Source of the DNA: Bacteroidia bacterium
Lineage (GTDB): Bacteria > Bacteroidota > Bacteroidia > J057
Reading direction: 5' to 3'
Length of the DNA stretch: 64,000 bases
Assembly: GCA_030430575.1 (NCBI GenBank)
Contig: JAUIKF010000010.1
Span: forward strand, 82,558-146,557
Shown: positions 8,885-17,336 of the stretch, piece by piece
Numbering within the stretch: the stretch's first letter is position 1
How the letters are laid out: every line of letters starts with the position of its first letter
Program-made: the position numbers and the translations under genes
Notes under the pieces: model-generated
The model's database searches: none
What the model was told of the DNA's origin: nothing
What the model saw: the letters and a program-made list of their open reading frames with translations, nothing else

Positions 8885-8942
8885 TCGTTTATCGGTAGCG
8901 TAGGGTCAGGACATGTCCTGACCCTACGCTACCGATAAACGA
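8885..8942. repeat. Perfect 58-bp palindrome between convergent genes
   Basis: Each arm is 29 bp (8885-8913 and 8914-8942) with no central spacer; the centre reads GTCAGGACATGTCCTGAC. It starts 11 bp after the stop codon of the upstream gene and ends 5 bp before the stop of the convergent peptidase gene. Runs of T lie at its right edge, so it could act as a terminator for the plus strand. Confidence 0.9.
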
Positions 8943-8946
8943 TTTT

Positions 8947-11900
8947 TCACCATTTCACCACTTTCTGGGTCACTACTTCATCGCCCATCTGGGCTTTGAG
9001 GATATAGTTGCCTGCGGGCAATTCACTCAAAGCGTAGCGAGCCCTCTGTGGCCCTTGGGCCTGCATCTCGTCGGAGACAAATGTCCTTACCTGGCGACCT
9101 GTCAGATCGTAGAGCGCCATGCTCACTTGCATGGCCTGTGGCAATTGGTACTGGAGCGTCAGTTCATGGGTAAAGGGATTGGGAAATGCTGTGAGAGAAA
9201 TAACGGGCTGCGCAATGCTTTCCTCCACATCCACCATCAAATCACGAGTTCCTGTAGCATACCAGACTCCCCAGGTCGCATCGGGGATGATGTCTCTTAG
9301 GGTGCCGTTTTGGGGGGTAAGCTTATCGTTTTGAAGATCTACGGTCCACAGTTTTTCATTGCCAAAAAAATCTTCATCTGAAAAGAGCAATTTATTGTCG
9401 CGCTTGGAGAAATTGGGGTAGCCCAATACGCCTTGTTTCACGACTTGTACGACATCCCCTGTTTCAATATTGGCTGTCACCACAAAATAGTCCGTACTGC
9501 CATTTTGGGTCACAAGGAGGTCAAATGCGGTGACGTAGGGAGAGTTTTTGGAAAAAACGCCATTGCCAATGCTCATTCCCTCGTCTAGTTGCGTGAAAAG
9601 CTTGGTGACCTCCCCCGATCCATAGGTATTGGAAGTATTGTTCCAGGCACGGATGAAGCCTACATCCCAGTATTCAATATCGTCGCCAGTGTTATTTTTG
9701 AGTTGGTTGAATGCATCATACATGATGTACTCTCCGCTATGATCCCACTCCATCGCATCAGCGTAGAGCACGCCGGCTCCATTTACGCCTTGAGAGAAGG
9801 TAGGATTGTAGAGGGTATAACGGCCTCCTGTCCCACCTACGAGATCAAAGACATAGATAGAAGTATCGATATTTTCGGTAATGGCAGCGAGCTTGGTGCC
9901 ATCCTTGGAGATGGCACAGTTATCCCAAACGGCTTGGTTGGAGATGATGCGTTCGTTGAGGTTGTTGGGGTCGAGGCGTAGCTCTCGGATGTGCCCATCA
10001 GTACCTACAAAGTAGCCAAAGCTGCCATCGTCGGTGATGCTGATCTTTCGTTTATGTTCGGTCCGGCTAAGGGCAATAAAATTACTCCCAGTGGTAGAGG
10101 ATCGATACAGCGTATTGGGATCTCCAATATTGACATCAGTACTGATGATATAGTCCTGGCCAGGATTGACTTGTAAGTCCCCAAAGGGGTCTGTCCCCAT
10201 TCCTCCCGTCGGATCGAAGATCTCGACCTGGTCAAATGCGCTTTTGACGGCAGCCACTTCTGGCGAATTAGCGCCATGGTTGTCCGTGGCAGCCTGGACG
10301 ACAGCGATCCGGCAATCCAGAAATTGAGACGAGCGCGTGAGGTATTTGGTCAATGCGCGGTAGTAAATGGCTTCTGCCTTGGCTTCGCCCACGCTAGGAT
10401 GGGTAGCGATGAGGTAAAAGGCATGATTGACGATGCCGCTGTTGATGTGCACACCGCCGTTGTCCTGAGTGCCTGTGTAGCGCTCAGAATACTTCTGTGG
10501 CTGATAGCCAGGATCGCTGAGGCTGTTGCCGCCATTGTGCGGATTGCTCATGTCGCGCAGCGCGCCAGAAGGGAAAGCACTGGCACGAACAACGTCTTCG
10601 CCTAACTTCCAGTCCGGACGATCTACCATGACACCAAATACGTCCGCAAATGACTCGTTGAGGGCGCCTGGCTCCCCTTGATACACCAGATTGGCGGTTT
10701 CCTGAACCACCCCATGAGAGACCTCATGGGAGGCCACATCCAGCGCCCCTGCCAGCGGATCAAAAGCGTTTTTCCCATTCCCATAAAAAATCGCCTCTCC
10801 GTTCCAGAAGGCATTGTCCATGCCTTGGCCATTGTCATCGGCTACATTGACAAAAGAGACAATATCACCTCCTGAGCCATTGATGGAGTTGCGGGCAAAA
10901 TGTTGCTCAAAATAATCGTACACCTCCCCTGCATTATAATGCGCTGAAATGGCTGTAGGGCTCCAGGTATTCGCGCTCGAAGAGGTGATATAATTAAAAG
11001 TTGGGTTATTGAGATTGGTATTTGCCATGTCGGCAGTGATGATGATGCCATCCCCTAATTCTGGCACCTGCATGTTGTTGCCAGTGTACATCCCTGACTT
11101 GGAAGCATCTATCAGGTAAAACGGACCGTTTCCATTGCCCGCATCAAAAATGCCGAAGTTCCGCATCTGACCGTTGAGATCTGTTCCAGAACCCATCGCA
11201 GGCCCTATGGTACAGGTATGGTCAAAACTATGAAGGATATCACCTGTCTGCGCATCCACAAAGTACTCCCACCGCTCCACAAAATTGGGACGGAAGCTCA
11301 AGTGGTAGGCGAGGCGCAGTTCGTCTGTAGTAGGATTGGGATAAATGATTAAATCCGCTTGGTGATCGGGATATTTGAGGATCTTTTTCTCAATGGTGCG
11401 TAAGGGACGGTAGTGAGTCTTGACGCTCATGTCTTTCGTCACGGTAGTGATGGCATCAACTGCACTGACTGAGGGGGTTACGTTCAGCCCTGTGGGGGTC
11501 GGGTGATAGCGTCCATTGACCAGGCGTTCGCCGGTCGGGGAGAAATGGACAATCAGGTCCGCTGCGTATACGGGCACGCCTTGATAGGCTTGTGCCATAC
11601 GGATGTGCCGAAAACCAAGCTCGTCTGTTTCCACCTTGGTGACCTCAAATTCTTGCGCAGGGTGCTCGATCGGCAAGGCCGGCGTTACGTCAACTAGGCA
11701 GCGAATGGCGGCCGCCTCCCACCCCGTGCGGGTGAGTTGACCTTGCTTGACCAAGGGATCAGATTGCGCTTCGATGAAGATGGGCATACCGCGCTGGTCT
11801 CTGGCTTTCACAGAAACGCCCGATGGCGATGTCGGTGCCAGCGCACGCGCTGGAGAACCGGGGATGGGGCGCATCAGGCGCGAAGGGGCAGGGGTGGCGA

Positions 11901-12060
11901 TGTGGTCAAATGACCGCTGACTCTTTACTTCTAGTTGCTGCTGAGAAGGAGGAGCTACCTTTTTATGTTGACGTTTTTGGTCAAAAGTTTGGGCAGAGAC
12001 GGTTGTCCCTGCTAGCAAGCTAAAGAGCATTGCCAGGGAAAGGAGTAGACGCTTATTCAT
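8947..12060 (-). CDS. M4 (thermolysin-like) metallopeptidase with T9SS sorting domain
   Basis: The ATG at 12060 gives a 1037-residue protein with signal peptide MNKRLLLSLAMLFSLLAG. An in-frame TTG 21 bases upstream is less likely. Order of domains: a propeptide with an FTP-like segment (~residues 130-230), the M4 catalytic region with the zinc motif HEVSHG near residue 443, the third ligand and Asp in NESFADVFG near residue 468, and the proton donor region GGVHINSGIVNHAF near residue 535. A beta-propeller-like region (~650-930) follows, and the last ~85 residues are a T9SS type A domain (LTAFPNPFTHE, LYDLTGRQV, AGNYILKA). It is a secreted zinc endopeptidase. The upstream lipoprotein gene ends 18 bp before this start. 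Confidence 0.9.
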   Translation of the reverse strand: MNKRLLLSLAMLFSLLAGTTVSAQTFDQKRQHKKVAPPSQQQLEVKSQRSFDHIATPAPSRLMRPIPGSPARALAPTSPSGVSVKARDQRGMPIFIEAQSDPLVKQGQLTRTGWEAAAIRCLVDVTPALPIEHPAQEFEVTKVETDELGFRHIRMAQAYQGVPVYAADLIVHFSPTGERLVNGRYHPTPTGLNVTPSVSAVDAITTVTKDMSVKTHYRPLRTIEKKILKYPDHQADLIIYPNPTTDELRLAYHLSFRPNFVERWEYFVDAQTGDILHSFDHTCTIGPAMGSGTDLNGQMRNFGIFDAGNGNGPFYLIDASKSGMYTGNNMQVPELGDGIIITADMANTNLNNPTFNYITSSSANTWSPTAISAHYNAGEVYDYFEQHFARNSINGSGGDIVSFVNVADDNGQGMDNAFWNGEAIFYGNGKNAFDPLAGALDVASHEVSHGVVQETANLVYQGEPGALNESFADVFGVMVDRPDWKLGEDVVRASAFPSGALRDMSNPHNGGNSLSDPGYQPQKYSERYTGTQDNGGVHINSGIVNHAFYLIATHPSVGEAKAEAIYYRALTKYLTRSSQFLDCRIAVVQAATDNHGANSPEVAAVKSAFDQVEIFDPTGGMGTDPFGDLQVNPGQDYIISTDVNIGDPNTLYRSSTTGSNFIALSRTEHKRKISITDDGSFGYFVGTDGHIRELRLDPNNLNERIISNQAVWDNCAISKDGTKLAAITENIDTSIYVFDLVGGTGGRYTLYNPTFSQGVNGAGVLYADAMEWDHSGEYIMYDAFNQLKNNTGDDIEYWDVGFIRAWNNTSNTYGSGEVTKLFTQLDEGMSIGNGVFSKNSPYVTAFDLLVTQNGSTDYFVVTANIETGDVVQVVKQGVLGYPNFSKRDNKLLFSDEDFFGNEKLWTVDLQNDKLTPQNGTLRDIIPDATWGVWYATGTRDLMVDVEESIAQPVISLTAFPNPFTHELTLQYQLPQAMQVSMALYDLTGRQVRTFVSDEMQAQGPQRARYALSELPAGNYILKAQMGDEVVTQKVVKW

Positions 12061-12077
12061 AGGGTAATTATTGATAA

Positions 12078-12515
12078 TCAATTCTTCACTGTTTTCATGA
12101 GCTGGTCATAGAGTTGGACGACGGGATCGTCTAGGGGCTTAGCTTGGTCCCAGGCTACGGAGCCAGTTGTATCGCCGGAGAGCATCTTGACGAAGCAATA
12201 CATATTGCCCGGTTGGCTTTTTTTAGCATTCAGAAGGCCCGAGGCATTTGCTTGGGCAAATAGGCTTTTTGCCACTTTTTTGGAGACTTTTTTCACAGAT
12301 TCATAATCCGTCTCATTTTTGCCAGGAACCCCATTTTTGGTGAATAATTGACCATTTTCTAATAAACAATACGTCGTCACCGCTCCCGTAAATCCGCCAC
12401 CCGATCCAAATACAAGTTGAGGACCCTCAAAAGTAGCGGGGGTATATTTGGTGCTTTTACAGGAAAAGAGAAGCAGGCTACAAACGATCAAAAGCGAAGC
12501 AGAATAGTATTTCAT
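12078..12515 (-). CDS. Predicted lipoprotein, unknown function
   Basis: A 145-residue protein with a lipoprotein signal peptide; the lipobox LLFSC places the lipidated Cys at residue 19. The mature part has a glycine-rich strand FGSGGGFTGAVTTYCLLENG near residues 35-55 and a C-terminal helix. I have no firm family assignment. It lies just upstream of, and in the same direction as, the M4 peptidase, with its stop 18 bp before that start, so the two are probably co-transcribed. A role related to the peptidase, such as an inhibitor or partner, is only a guess. Confidence 0.7.
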   Translation of the reverse strand: MKYYSASLLIVCSLLLFSCKSTKYTPATFEGPQLVFGSGGGFTGAVTTYCLLENGQLFTKNGVPGKNETDYESVKKVSKKVAKSLFAQANASGLLNAKKSQPGNMYCFVKMLSGDTTGSVAWDQAKPLDDPVVQLYDQLMKTVKN

Positions 12516-12562
12516 GTTTTGGATTAAATAAGTGAATTAGTGAACCATTGTCAAGCGTCTCA

Positions 12563-12716
12563 ATTATACTTTAGGCCTGATAGAATGTCCATTTTGACTT
12601 TTGGCTGCTTTTTGAACCATATAAGGCATTTAAGAGCATATAAGGTCAAAAAGGTAGGATTCTTCTATGTTCTTATATGGTTTCATTTACAGGACATTTC
12701 ATCCAATCGAAAGTAC
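12563..12716. repeat. ATATAAGG-family palindrome, copy 1
   Basis: ACCATATAAGGCATTTAAG (from 12617) is mirrored by CTATGTTCTTATATGGTTT (to 12683). An outer pair TTATACTTTAGGCC and ATCGAAAGTACAA is also present. The most complete relative is at 27790-27918; half copies are at 17204-17245 and 21919-21952. Confidence 0.6.
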
Positions 12717-12728
12717 AACCATTAACCA

Positions 12729-13916
12729 TTATTCATACTTCTTCAAGCCTTCTTCCAGGCAATCCAGTGCCTTGGCAAGGTCTTCTGTGTTTAAGACGTA
12801 GGCAATACGCACTTCGTCACTTCCTAATCCATCTGTGGAATAAAAACCACCTCCAGGTGCCATCATGACTGTCGCTCCGTCATGGCTGAAGGATTCTAGC
12901 ATCCACTGACAGAAATGCTCTGTATTCGCCACAGGAAGTCGTACAAAGGCATAAAAGGCGCCGTTGATCTCGGGACAATGGACACCTGGAATTTCATTGA
13001 GGCGTTTTTTGAGGAAATCTCGACGCTTGCGATATTCTTGGTTGATCTCGTCATAAAAACTTTGAGGCAAGCTATAGACTGCTTCTGCGCCAATCTGCCC
13101 TAAAGTAGGGGGAGAAAGACGAGCCTGCGCCATTTTCATGATCGCAGCCATGACGTCCTTGTTCCGAGAGATCACGCACCCGATACGTGCTCCACAAGCG
13201 GAAAACCGCTTGGAAACAGAATCCGTGACGATCACGTTTTGCTCCGCCCCTTCCATCGACAGGGCCGAATAGTGGGCATCGCCATCATAGATGAATTCTC
13301 GGTAGACCTCATCGACGATGAGGTAGAGGTCGTGCTTGAGGGCGATCTCACGCAGCTTCAGCAAGGCTTCCTTGGGATAGACGATGCCCGTCGGGTTGCT
13401 GGGATTGCAGATGAGAATGGCCTTCGTTTTGGGGGTAATCAGTTTTTCAAAGGTCTCGATACTTGGCAAGGCAAAATTGTCTTCTATCGAAGTCGTGATG
13501 GGCACTACATTCACATCTGAGGCAATGGAAAAGCCATTGTAATTGGCGTAAAACGGCTCGGGTACGATCATCTCATCGCCAGGGTTCATGCATGCTGCAA
13601 AGACAAAGCTCAGTGCTTCTGAAGCCCCTACGGTCGTCAGAATTTCATCCACACTTAGGTCATGTCCTAAACGCCGATAGTAGTCAGCAATACGCTGCCT
13701 AAGGGACTCATTACCAGCGGAATGGCTATAGGCTAGCACTTTGGGCTGGGCCGTCTGGATGGCATCCCACCAAGCGGCTGGCGTCTCGATATCGGGCTGG
13801 CCGATGTTGAGGTGATAAATATGCGTACCACGCTTCCTGGCAGCGTCGGCATAGGGAACCAGCTTGCGGATAGGAGAAGAAGGCATGCGCTGGAGTCGAT
13901 CGGAAATATGCGGCAT
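12729..13916 (-). CDS. Class I/II pyridoxal-phosphate aminotransferase
   Basis: With the ATG at 13916 (MPHISDRLQRMPSSPIRKL) the protein has 395 residues, the usual length for fold type I aspartate-aminotransferase-like enzymes. A longer hydrophobic N-terminal extension in the same frame is unlikely. Visible signatures are IGQPDIETP near residue 40, CNPSNPTG near residue 170, DEVYREF near residue 200 and the PLP-binding Lys in SVSKRFSACGARIG near residue 237. It is cytoplasmic and transfers the amino group between an amino acid and a 2-oxo acid; the substrate cannot be read from the sequence. It is monocistronic, with a strong terminator-like hairpin upstream at 14014-14051. Confidence 0.9.
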   Translation of the reverse strand: MPHISDRLQRMPSSPIRKLVPYADAARKRGTHIYHLNIGQPDIETPAAWWDAIQTAQPKVLAYSHSAGNESLRQRIADYYRRLGHDLSVDEILTTVGASEALSFVFAACMNPGDEMIVPEPFYANYNGFSIASDVNVVPITTSIEDNFALPSIETFEKLITPKTKAILICNPSNPTGIVYPKEALLKLREIALKHDLYLIVDEVYREFIYDGDAHYSALSMEGAEQNVIVTDSVSKRFSACGARIGCVISRNKDVMAAIMKMAQARLSPPTLGQIGAEAVYSLPQSFYDEINQEYRKRRDFLKKRLNEIPGVHCPEINGAFYAFVRLPVANTEHFCQWMLESFSHDGATVMMAPGGGFYSTDGLGSDEVRIAYVLNTEDLAKALDCLEEGLKKYE

Positions 13917-14013
13917 TTTGGGGGAAATTATGAAAAGTGAATTATGAAGGAAGTATAGCGATAATAAAAGGCCATTGGCGCGCAAAATAAGGAAAAAAAT
14001 TATTGGGGGAATT

Positions 14014-14051
14014 AAAAAACCTCCCCGTGTCAATGACTCAGGGAGGTTTTT
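14014..14051. terminator. Bidirectional terminator-like hairpin
   Basis: AAAAAACCTCCC (14014-14025) and GGGAGGTTTTT (14041-14051) form an 8-bp GC-rich stem with A and T runs on the outer sides. It lies after the minus-strand SH3 gene and its 215-bp element, and would stop transcription towards the aminotransferase gene. Confidence 0.75.
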
Positions 14052-14070
14052 ATCGATGGGGGGAAGTGGC

Positions 14071-14285
14071 TAGTGCTTTCAGCACTAAATAGTTATTGGT
14101 TATGCTGAGGCGCGGATTACCCACAAACCAAAGCTGCAAAGCCGAAATCCGCGCCAGCTTGCCTAAGCAAGCAGCAAAGAAGCGCAAATATATGCGCTGG
14201 GCCGGATTTCCGGATTGAGATTTGGCTCTTTGCGTAATCCGGCCCCATGTTATAAACCGTAAGGAACTTAGTGCTGAAAGCACTA
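14071..14285. repeat. 215-bp palindromic element with 18-bp perfect terminal inverted repeats
   Basis: The ends are TAGTGCTTTCAGCACTAA (14071-14088) and its exact reverse complement (14268-14285). Further inward, both arms share GGTTAT/ATAAACC, GGATTAC/GTAATCC and GAAATCCGCGCC/GGGCCGGATTTC. The tip folds as AGCGCA-AATATA-TGCGCT (14181-14198). The three right-most bases are the stop codon of the minus-strand SH3 gene. A shorter relative is at 58208-58306. Confidence 0.85.
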
Positions 14286-15071
14286 GAAGTATTTAAGCAA
14301 GAAGAAGATGGAAATGATATGACTGCGTTTTTTATAAATGTCTATCACATGGTGAGAATATCCTTGTCCAAGTTTTTGGTCGTGGGTGGTGCCGTGAATT
14401 TGATCCATCTGATAATGAGGAATATCAGCTTTGACCCGCTCTGTATCTAATTTAAAAATGCTTGTATCGAGTTGATGCATAATGTCCTGAATCAAATAAT
14501 ACACCTCGCTTTCCCGCACATTTACCAGTTCCAACTCTACTGAATTCCCATTATAATATTCATGCTCTACCAATTGGTGCTTATTGTTTAATGGAAACAG
14601 CTTTAAGGTATGCCCTTCATCTCCAGGTCTTGAATAGCTGCTTCCACACCCCGTTTTCCCAATCACCTGTATGGCATATTCCGTCAAAATACGAGGGTGA
14701 AACCCATAGTAGTCAATATACCCATCACTGGTAGCCCCGATTGTATACAATTTGGAAGAAGGAAATTGACTAAGAAATGCATCAAAAACATATCCAGTCT
14801 CCCCCAAAGCGGCAATTTGTACCCAATGCCCCCTAAATCCTTCAATGGTATCAGGGTAAGGATCATTCGCATAAGTCTCTACGATGGCTACCTTTGTCTG
14901 ACTAGGCAAAACGGAGAGCTTTTTACTGGAAGTGGAAGGCCCACTTCTCATGGTCAACCCACTAAAGGAGACGACATATAAGGAGTCTCCAGGCTGATAA
15001 TTTATCGCTTTTACTACAGAAAAATTTAGCCCCAACACAACAACGAGCATCAATGCTTTGAAAGGTTTCAT
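14283..15071 (-). CDS. Secreted SH3-domain protein
   Basis: A 262-residue protein with a signal peptide (MKPFKALMLVVVLGLNFS, processed near KA-IN). Residues ~30-100 form a bacterial SH3 domain: LTMRSGPSTSSKKL is the classic opening, followed by the strands KVAIVETY, GHWVQIAAL and GETGYVFDAFLS. Such domains often bind cell-wall peptides. The remaining ~160 residues are not recognised. The stop codon TAG is the first three bases of the terminal repeat of the 215-bp element, so the C-terminus (FFLLKYF) may have been altered when the element arrived. Confidence 0.75.
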   Translation of the reverse strand: MKPFKALMLVVVLGLNFSVVKAINYQPGDSLYVVSFSGLTMRSGPSTSSKKLSVLPSQTKVAIVETYANDPYPDTIEGFRGHWVQIAALGETGYVFDAFLSQFPSSKLYTIGATSDGYIDYYGFHPRILTEYAIQVIGKTGCGSSYSRPGDEGHTLKLFPLNNKHQLVEHEYYNGNSVELELVNVRESEVYYLIQDIMHQLDTSIFKLDTERVKADIPHYQMDQIHGTTHDQKLGQGYSHHVIDIYKKRSHIISIFFLLKYF

Positions 15072-15224
15072 GGCGTTTGATTGATTAAATAATTGATGAA
15101 AAGAATTTTGCCCGGTGGAAGAATACTTAGCAAAATGGACGAATAGCCCCTATTTTTGGGGGATGTTTGAGTATTCGATGGCTTATGGGGGGTATTGGTC
15201 AGGTAAAAAAATTATATTCGCCCT

Positions 15225-16427
15225 ATGAATCTATTTAAACTCAGTTGGAGCAATTTGAAAGCAGAGAAGCTCTCCACATTTTTGAGCCTCATGCTGCTCA
15301 CCTTGGGCGTAGGCATCATTTCTATGCTGCTTTTATTGAATGCCCAATTAGATGAAAATTTCAAGCGAAATATCAAGAATATTGATATGGTGGTGGGCGC
15401 CAAAGGTAGCCCGCTGCAGCTCATCCTTTCTGCCGTCTATCATATAGACAACCCCACGGGCAATATCTCCCTGAAGGAAGCGGAAACCCTCGCCAAGCAT
15501 CCGCTTATCAAGAAAACCATCCCCCTCGCCTACGGCGACAATTATAAAGGCTACCGCATTTTGGGAACGGACACTTCCTATGTGTCTCACTATCAGGCGA
15601 GTGTGGCCGAAGGCAGACTGTGGGGAAAGACGCTTGAAGCAACGGTAGGGGCTGTAGCAGCGGAGCGGCTCGACCTAAAGATCGGCGATACCTTCTTTGG
15701 GGCGCATGGGCTCAATGCGGATAGTGAAGACATTCACGATGACAAGGCCTATACCGTAGTCGGTATCTTGGCGCGAAGCAATACCGTCCTGGATCAACTG
15801 ATCTTGACCGAGGTGAGCAGCCTCTGGGCGGTGCATGAGAAGGAAGAAGACCCTAACGCGCCTGCGGATACCACCGAGGCCGATGAAGAAATAACAGCGA
15901 TGCTGGTCAAGTTTCGTAGCCCCATGGGCATGGTGATGCTTCCACGTATCGTGAACCAAGAGACCAATATGCAAGCGGCGATGCCTGCTTTTGAAGTGAA
16001 TCGTCTCTATGATTTGATGGGCACAGGCCGTGTACTGTTGGAGGCTGTAGCCATTGCCATCATCATCATTTCAGGCATCAGCGTTTTTATTTCCCTTTTC
16101 AATTCCCTCAAAAAACGAAAATATGAACTCGCCCTGATGCGAACGATGGGTGCTTCTGGCGGTACCCTTTTTGGCCTCATCATCCTTGAAGGCCTGATTC
16201 TGGCCTTTATTGGGGCAATATTGGGATTAGTGGTCAGCCGTATCGGCATGTGGATTCTCTCTGGTATCCTCGAAGCCAATTATCACTACCAGTTTGATGC
16301 CTTTGTCTTTTTGCCGCTGGAAGGGGCACTGTTTGGAGCGGCATTGCTGCTAGGGTTCTTGGCGGCGGTGATACCCGCCATACGAGCCCTTGGGACGGAT
16401 ATTCACGAGACATTAGCCGGAGGGTAG
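15225..16427 (+). CDS. FtsX/MacB-type ABC transporter permease
   Basis: A 400-residue membrane protein with one N-terminal membrane helix (residues ~18-40), a large periplasmic MacB-like domain (~42-265), and three C-terminal helices (~272-298, 322-350, 365-390) forming the FtsX domain. The segment VVGAKGSPLQLILSAVYHID after the first helix is distinctive of a subgroup found, to my knowledge, in operons with a DUF3299 protein. Here three secreted C-F-C-G paralogues follow in the same direction. No ATPase gene lies next to it, so the energy subunit must be encoded elsewhere. A near-leaderless start is possible: TATATTCG at 15213-15220 resembles a -7 element. Confidence 0.85.
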   Translation: MNLFKLSWSNLKAEKLSTFLSLMLLTLGVGIISMLLLLNAQLDENFKRNIKNIDMVVGAKGSPLQLILSAVYHIDNPTGNISLKEAETLAKHPLIKKTIPLAYGDNYKGYRILGTDTSYVSHYQASVAEGRLWGKTLEATVGAVAAERLDLKIGDTFFGAHGLNADSEDIHDDKAYTVVGILARSNTVLDQLILTEVSSLWAVHEKEEDPNAPADTTEADEEITAMLVKFRSPMGMVMLPRIVNQETNMQAAMPAFEVNRLYDLMGTGRVLLEAVAIAIIIISGISVFISLFNSLKKRKYELALMRTMGASGGTLFGLIILEGLILAFIGAILGLVVSRIGMWILSGILEANYHYQFDAFVFLPLEGALFGAALLLGFLAAVIPAIRALGTDIHETLAGG

Positions 16428-16428
16428 G

Positions 16429-16722
16429 GGAAAGTTCTAGGTTCTAGGTTCTAGGTTCGGGGTTCTAAGTTAAAAAGCGACATAGAACACAGTGTTTATT
16501 CAAGATTGAATTGTCGGGTTAAGTAAAAATATAAAACAAGGAACAAGGAAGTCAAAAGTATTTCGCTGGTTAAGTTTTCTCAATTGACTCTTTCCTTTTC
16601 CCTTTTTTATTTCTTGTTAATTATTTTTTCTTATCTGTGTTTGGAGATAAAACAGGGCTATCATCCCTATATTTCAAACTTGAAAGAACACTAGAACATA
16701 AAACCTAGAACCCTCCTAAAAC
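16429..16722. repeat. Nested repeat region: GTTCTAG array around an ACAAGGA palindrome
   Basis: The spacer after the permease gene begins with about three units of GTTCTAG and relatives (16434-16469). A mirrored ACCTAGAAC-type tract lies at 16686-16715. Between them is an ACAAGGA-family palindrome: AAGTAAAAATATAAAACAAGG (from 16522) with TTTCTTGTTAATTATTTTTTCTTA on the right (to 16633). One family is nested within another. No gene is seen in 16428-16779. Confidence 0.65.
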
Positions 16723-16779
16723 ATGCAGCCTCCTTGCTCGTTCCATCATTAACATGATAGATCCCTATTGCCCAAAGCT

Positions 16780-17199
16780 ATGAGATACCTTGCAATAATT
16801 GCTTGCTTGTTCATGCTGCCACTTATGGCAGTATCCCAGACGCCTATCACCTGGAAGACCCTTTCGCAGCTTGAGTTGATCCCCAAGCGGGGCGGGCAAT
16901 ATGAAAAACCTCGCTTCAGTGATGCCCTCAAGGCACTTGATGGACAGCAAGTTACGATCACGGGTTATATGCTACCGTTGACAGTGGACCGCGATGAGTA
17001 TATCTTATCGATGCGGCCGTATACGGACTGCTATTTTTGTGGGGGAGGAGGAATAGAAACGGTGATGGAACTGAAATTGCAAGAGAAAGGGCAGAAGTTT
17101 AAGCTCGACGACCAACTGACATTTACTGGAATCCTCCGTCTCAATAGCAAACCTTATGAGTTGATCTTTTTCTTAGAAAATGCGGTGGTAGTTGATTGA
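16780..17199 (+). CDS. Secreted C-[YF]-F-C-G protein 1 (DUF3299-like)
   Basis: The ATG at 16780 gives 139 residues with signal peptide MRYLAIIACLFMLPLMAVS. The mature part has the order ITWKTLSQL, then LDGQQVTITGYMLPL, then YILSMRPYTDCYFCGGGG with two Cys two residues apart, then ETVMELKL and a final FTGILRLNSKPYELIFFLENA. The layout (GY.iPl, a Cys-bearing loop, an OB-like strand series) resembles DUF3299 proteins. It is the first of three tandem paralogues behind an FtsX permease. The CxFCG loop may bind a metal or form a redox centre; both are inferences. Confidence 0.7.
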   Translation: MRYLAIIACLFMLPLMAVSQTPITWKTLSQLELIPKRGGQYEKPRFSDALKALDGQQVTITGYMLPLTVDRDEYILSMRPYTDCYFCGGGGIETVMELKLQEKGQKFKLDDQLTFTGILRLNSKPYELIFFLENAVVVD

Positions 17200-17203
17200 G
17201 GAA

Positions 17204-17336
17204 ATGAACCATATAAGGCATAGAAGGACATATAAGAATTTGAGAATGTAGGGTAATGCCTTAACTTTGAACCCTAGAACGGATTACCTCTTTGAACTTC
17301 TTAGATTGAACCCTTGAACGAATTGAACTCTTGAAC
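17204..17336. repeat. Half ATATAAGG element followed by a TTGAAC tract
   Basis: ACCATATAAGGCATAGAAGG (from 17211) is the left arm only of the ATATAAGG family. It is followed by repeated TTGAAC words (17258-17336). The putative TTG start codon of the next gene is part of the last TTGAAC word. Confidence 0.6.

Noticed and set aside
12060..12081. TTG start for the M4 peptidase, 21 bases upstream of the ATG
   Set aside because: It would add seven residues before a standard signal peptide that begins at the ATG, and would overlap the end of the lipoprotein gene.
14050..14283. 77-codon frame covering the 215-bp element
   Set aside because: The frame is built from palindromic repeat arms. It would be a repeat translation, not a protein.
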